Assembly (NCBI GenBank): GCA_903859705.1
Contig: CAIONQ010000147.1
Span: 1-44,547, forward strand
Direction of reading: 5' to 3'
From: an uncultured Chthonomonas sp.
Lineage (GTDB): Bacteria > Armatimonadota > Chthonomonadetes > Chthonomonadales > Chthonomonadaceae
DNA length: 44,547 bases
Below, piece by piece: positions 41,497-44,547 of the stretch. The stretch's first letter is position 1, and every line of letters begins with the position of its first letter. The notes under the pieces were generated by a model. The model was not told the origin of the DNA. It saw nothing but the letters and a program-made list of their open reading frames with translations, and ran no database searches. The position numbers were made by a program, and so were the translations under genes.

Positions 41497-42735
41497 TCAG
41501 TCTTTGGGTGGGTCCTGCGGCAAATCGCTGGCGATCTCGGTAAGCAGGTGTCCCATCTTTTCGGCTTTGGTTTTGAGGTAGCGCAGGTTATGCTCGTTGG
41601 CAGGCACTTGCAGCTTAACCCACTCAACAATTTCCAGGCCATAGCCTTCTAGCCCGGCAACCTTTTTGGGGTTGTTGGTCATAAATCTAATCTTCTTCAG
41701 GCCCAAATCTGCCATCACCTGTGCGCCAATGCCGTAATCGCGCAGGTCGGCTTTAAATCCAAGCATCTCGTTGGCTTGAATGGTATCGGCGCCCTTTTCC
41801 TGAAGTTCGTATGCGCGCAGCTTGTTTATCAGGCCAATGCCGCGCCCTTCTTGTTCCAGGTAGATAAGGGCTCCACGGCCAGCATCCGAAATCTGCTGCA
41901 GGGCAAGGTGCAGCTGGCCTCCGCAATCACATTTCAGTGAATCCAGCAGATCTCCTGTAAAGCAAGAGGAGTGCACACGCACCAGTGCGGGTTCCCCATT
42001 AGAAAGATCGCCCTTAACCAGGGCAACCGCGTGGTTTGGTTCCACGCTCGCATCGTAAGCGTACACCTTAAAATCGCCATAGCGTGCAGTGGGCAGGTTG
42101 GTTACTGCAACGCGGTCTATCAGGCGCTCGGTGTGGCGGCGGTATTTAATGAGATCCGCCACGGTTATCATCTTAAGGCCAAACTCTTCGGCAACCTTCT
42201 CAAGTTCCGGAATGCGGGCCATGGTGCCATCTTCGCCAACAATTTCGCACAAAACACCGCATGGCTTGAGGCCCGCAAGGCGCGCCAGGTCTACGGTTGC
42301 TTCTGTATGGCCAGCACGTTTCAGCACGCCGCCATCTTCGGCACGGAGCGGAATAATATGTCCCGGGTGGGCAAGGTCGTCCGGGCGTGCTTCGTCATCC
42401 ACAAACACGCGCACTGTTAATGCCCTATCGAAAGCGGAGATGCCCGTGGTGGTGCCTTTGAGTGCATCCACCATTTCGCCCATGGCAGTACCAAGGCGGG
42501 CGGTGTTGTTCTTCACCATCATGGGAATCTGAAGTTGATCCAGCCTTTCGGCGGTTGCAGAAACGCATGGGATTCCCCGGCCATGTTTAATGATAAAGTT
42601 CATGGCTTCCGGAGTGCACTTCTCGGCGGCCACAATGAAGTCGCCTTCATTCTCCCGATCTTCATCGTCCACAACAATTATGATTTTGCCGTTTCGGATG
42701 TCTTCAATGGCGGCTTCAATCGAACTGAATCCCAT
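41497..42735 (-). CDS. ribBA: Bifunctional DHBP synthase / GTP cyclohydrolase II
   Basis: ATG 42735; 412 aa. The N-terminal half is DHBP synthase: VVDDEDRENEGDFIVAAE (Glu/Asp metal site), HPGHIIPLRA and RAGHTEATVDLARLAG. The C-terminal half is GTP cyclohydrolase II, with zinc ligands in HSSCFTGDLLDSLKCDCGGQ and the EQEGRGIGL active-site Arg. Together they start both branches of riboflavin synthesis from ribulose 5-phosphate and GTP. The gene opens the rib operon. No FMN riboswitch was seen in the leader. Confidence 0.97.
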   Translation of the reverse strand: MGFSSIEAAIEDIRNGKIIIVVDDEDRENEGDFIVAAEKCTPEAMNFIIKHGRGIPCVSATAERLDQLQIPMMVKNNTARLGTAMGEMVDALKGTTTGISAFDRALTVRVFVDDEARPDDLAHPGHIIPLRAEDGGVLKRAGHTEATVDLARLAGLKPCGVLCEIVGEDGTMARIPELEKVAEEFGLKMITVADLIKYRRHTERLIDRVAVTNLPTARYGDFKVYAYDASVEPNHAVALVKGDLSNGEPALVRVHSSCFTGDLLDSLKCDCGGQLHLALQQISDAGRGALIYLEQEGRGIGLINKLRAYELQEKGADTIQANEMLGFKADLRDYGIGAQVMADLGLKKIRFMTNNPKKVAGLEGYGLEIVEWVKLQVPANEHNLRYLKTKAEKMGHLLTEIASDLPQDPPKD

Positions 42736-43085
42736 GCTATCACCAATCCCCTCTGCGCCGCCTTAGATGTGCGCCATCCCCATCGATTCGCATTCTAATC
42801 GCGGCAGTTAACTATTCTACCTTACCGGTTTATTTACGTTTGAGAACTGCCTGTTTGTGAGCAAGAAAGAGCGAGCTGCGGCGAGTATATTTGTGGATTG
42901 GTATTTTGTATGGGTATTCCGAGCAGAATGCACACATACGCCATTGCCAGCACTTACTTTTATTAGTGGCTTACAAACTATTTCTCTTGTGTGTTTGCCG
43001 CACTGACTCTCATGGGGTTTTTGTTCACCGCGTTTATTCCCCGGGTGCCAAATTCAAACCTAATTCCATAACAAAGAGCAACCAG
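42736..43085. other. Intergenic region between divergent ribBA and the acyltransferase
   Basis: About 350 bases with no convincing gene. Minus-strand TAGAAT elements near 42788-42820 could be -10 sites for ribBA but their -35 partners are poor. No FMN (RFN) element pattern is visible upstream of ribBA. On the plus strand an open frame reaches back to 42891, but the family N-terminus and codon content favour the start at 43086. Confidence 0.5.
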
Positions 43086-44276
43086 ATGAATGCAGATATA
43101 ACGGCGCATGCGACACTGGGTAGTTCAACCGCTGTTCTCATCGCTGCAGATGAGCAGAGGCCAGCACCTGCAAGATTGGCTTCGATCGATGGTGTGCGTG
43201 CGATTCTTGCCCTCGCCGTAGTGTGGGATCACCTGGTAATGCAGATTTGGCCGGTGTATGTTCGGCATATAAAACTCAGCGGGGTTTCGCGTGGGCTGAA
43301 GTGGACCACCGATCACCCCAGCCCGCCGGCGTTGTTCTTTCTATTAAGTGGCTTTGTACTCAGCATTCCTGTTATTAACAATGGCGGCAGGTTAAACCGC
43401 GGCTTGCGTAAGTTCTATTTTTCTCGGCTTGTGAGGCTTCTTGCGCCCTACTACGTGGCCATACTGCTATCGCTGGCGCTCATTGTCATTTTGATTGGGC
43501 ACCCCACAGGCACCCACTGGGATAAATCAGTGCCAGTTACACCTGCTGGCCTGATGTCTCATCTGGTGATGATGCACGATGTACGCAATCCGGATCAGAT
43601 AAACCATGCCCTGTGGACCATGGCAATAGAAACCAAAATGTGTTTGCTGTTTCCATTATTGATACTGCTGAGGGCCAGAATTGGGAGCTTACGATTATTT
43701 TTGGCGAGTCTGGCGCTGTTTCTGCCGCTTTCGCACTCCCTTATAAACACGGCATGGGAAGGCACCCGGCTTGAATACTATCCGCTGTTTTGTATGGGCA
43801 TTTTAACTGCAGATATCGCCTTTAACATTGATAAATCAGAACCAAATTGGCGCAAAATTCGCGCCTTCAACGGCAAGTGGTGGCCGGTGATTATCGTGCC
43901 GGCGGGGCTGATTTCTGCCTTAGCCGCCAGGCAAATCGTAATTGAGTACACCGAGTGTGTAGTTCTGGCATCGCTCTTTGTGCTGGTAACAGGCTCCGGT
44001 GGGGCACAATTGCGGAGGATACTCACTACGCCCATTATGAACTGGATTGGTGTGAGGGCGTACTGCATCTACCTTATCCATGCACCGCTAATCCAGGTGG
44101 TGTGGATACTGTTGATCCACCACCTCCCTCTTGCGCCAGTTTATCAGTTTATCGCGCTCACAGTAGTGGCAACCCCGTTTATTTTGGCGTGTGCATCATG
44201 TTTCTACAGGTTTGTGGATACGCCGACAATCCGGTTTATTCGGGGTAGGGGAGGAGCACCTTCGGCGCGGGTTTAG
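43086..44276 (+). CDS. Acyltransferase-3 family membrane protein (OafA/YrhL-like)
   Basis: ATG 43086, with only a weak GAG about seven bases upstream; 396 aa. After a short cytoplasmic N-terminus the family block IDGVRAILALAVVWDHL opens TM1 and holds the conserved Arg and His. About ten hydrophobic segments follow (PALFFLLSGFVLSIPV, YYVAILLSLALIVILIG, and so on), with FYFSRLVRLLAPYYV carrying the conserved Arg pair. Such proteins transfer acyl groups, often acetyl, to exported polysaccharides or lipids. No glycosyltransferases adjoin it, so the substrate is unknown. The only plus-strand gene in this end of the window. Confidence 0.9.
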   Translation: MNADITAHATLGSSTAVLIAADEQRPAPARLASIDGVRAILALAVVWDHLVMQIWPVYVRHIKLSGVSRGLKWTTDHPSPPALFFLLSGFVLSIPVINNGGRLNRGLRKFYFSRLVRLLAPYYVAILLSLALIVILIGHPTGTHWDKSVPVTPAGLMSHLVMMHDVRNPDQINHALWTMAIETKMCLLFPLLILLRARIGSLRLFLASLALFLPLSHSLINTAWEGTRLEYYPLFCMGILTADIAFNIDKSEPNWRKIRAFNGKWWPVIIVPAGLISALAARQIVIEYTECVVLASLFVLVTGSGGAQLRRILTTPIMNWIGVRAYCIYLIHAPLIQVVWILLIHHLPLAPVYQFIALTVVATPFILACASCFYRFVDTPTIRFIRGRGGAPSARV

Positions 44277-44290
44277 GGGATGGAAAGTCA

Positions 44291-44330
44291 AGGGAACGGG
44301 GGAAATAGGGAACCGGGGGAACAGGGGAAC
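44291..44330 (+). repeat. Short degenerate G-rich tandem repeat
   Basis: Four imperfect copies of a GGGAAC/GGGGAA unit just downstream of the acyltransferase stop. No gene contains it. It may be a low-complexity or polymorphic spacer. Confidence 0.55.
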
Positions 44331-44513
44331 AATGCAGCACCTGCCGGAAGGTTGGTTCCCTGTGCCTGGCGAGGAAGTTAGTTAGCAACTTCTGATGGAT
44401 GTGGGGCGTGCGTTCCGCGCGGGGTTGGGGCAAGTTTGGGCGCTTCGCGTTGCAATAAGGGCGCCGTTTACTGCGACCGTGTGGGGATCTGAGTCCCAAA
44501 CTTGAGAAGATAA

Positions 44514-44537
44514 CCACCTCTGAGCCCTCAGAGGTGG
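44514..44537. terminator. Terminator-like hairpin at the right edge
   Basis: An 11-bp inverted repeat (44514-44524 with 44527-44537) with a T-rich stretch after it on the minus strand. It probably ends a minus-strand gene beyond the window. The other bases in 44277-44547 show no gene to me. Confidence 0.45.
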
Positions 44538-44547
44538 CTGTAATTAC

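Noticed and set aside
42736-42890. FMN riboswitch ahead of ribBA
   Set aside because: The conserved RFN blocks are not seen on the minus strand.

Overview
The window most likely comes from a diderm bacterium of the Armatimonadota (Chthonomonas/Armatimonas-like). This is inferred from gene content, not from a marker gene: two SLH-domain/collagen-like/beta-barrel outer-membrane proteins of the OmpM/SlpA type, DUF1559 prepilin-like proteins with a small partner lipoprotein, a PEP-CTERM sorting tail, mid-range GC, and strong Shine-Dalgarno sites mixed with several starts that have none. No rRNA, tRNA, CRISPR array, intact insertion sequence or prophage was recognised. Most of the window is ordinary chromosome.

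Layout, left to right. 1-5220: the first 12 codons of a minus-strand gene, a small Cys-rich protein, then two tandem paralogous SLH porins, each with its own promoter, long leader and strong terminator. 5349-8826: a SUKH(SMI1/KNR4)-TPR protein, hisF-hisI, and a lipoprotein with a decayed metallo-beta-lactamase-like domain. 8827-9435: a gene-poor stretch with at most a decayed ORF, then ruvC on the minus strand. 10209-17084 (plus): an unaccompanied RND transporter closely linked to a ChbG/HpnK-like deacetylase, then an ECF sigma factor, a zinc-binding anti-sigma factor and an RseB-like periplasmic sensor, which together look like an envelope-stress module. 17154-27192 (minus): a secreted glycosidase, a parvulin-type PPIase and gltB-gltD.

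27601-29655 holds an intact DUF1559 prepilin-like gene followed by a rearrangement scar. The 3' part of a PEP-CTERM gene (minus) lies head-to-head with the 3' part of a second DUF1559 gene (plus), and the latter overlaps an intact small lipoprotein gene. 29676-32423: superoxide dismutase, an unrecognised protein and a Gfo/Idh/MocA oxidoreductase. 32561-36803 (plus): surE, a secreted M28 peptidase with a PDZ domain, and a CCA-adding/poly(A) polymerase-family enzyme. 36824-42735 (minus): rarA, two exported cyclophilins, an HtrA-type protease, ribH and ribBA. 43086-44276 (plus): an acyltransferase-3 membrane protein. The right end is non-coding, with a G-rich degenerate repeat and a terminator-like hairpin.

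A common theme is the envelope: porins, RND pump, sigma/anti-sigma/RseB, parvulin, two cyclophilins, HtrA and a PDZ-peptidase. Housekeeping metabolism (his, glt, rib) is interspersed. The observations most worth following are the PEP-CTERM/DUF1559 breakpoint, promoter placement suggesting leaderless mRNAs (pcnA-like gene, hisF, rarA), the collagen-spaced SLH porins with a near-identical 5' segment, the catalytically degenerate cyclophilin, and the degenerate MBL lipoprotein.
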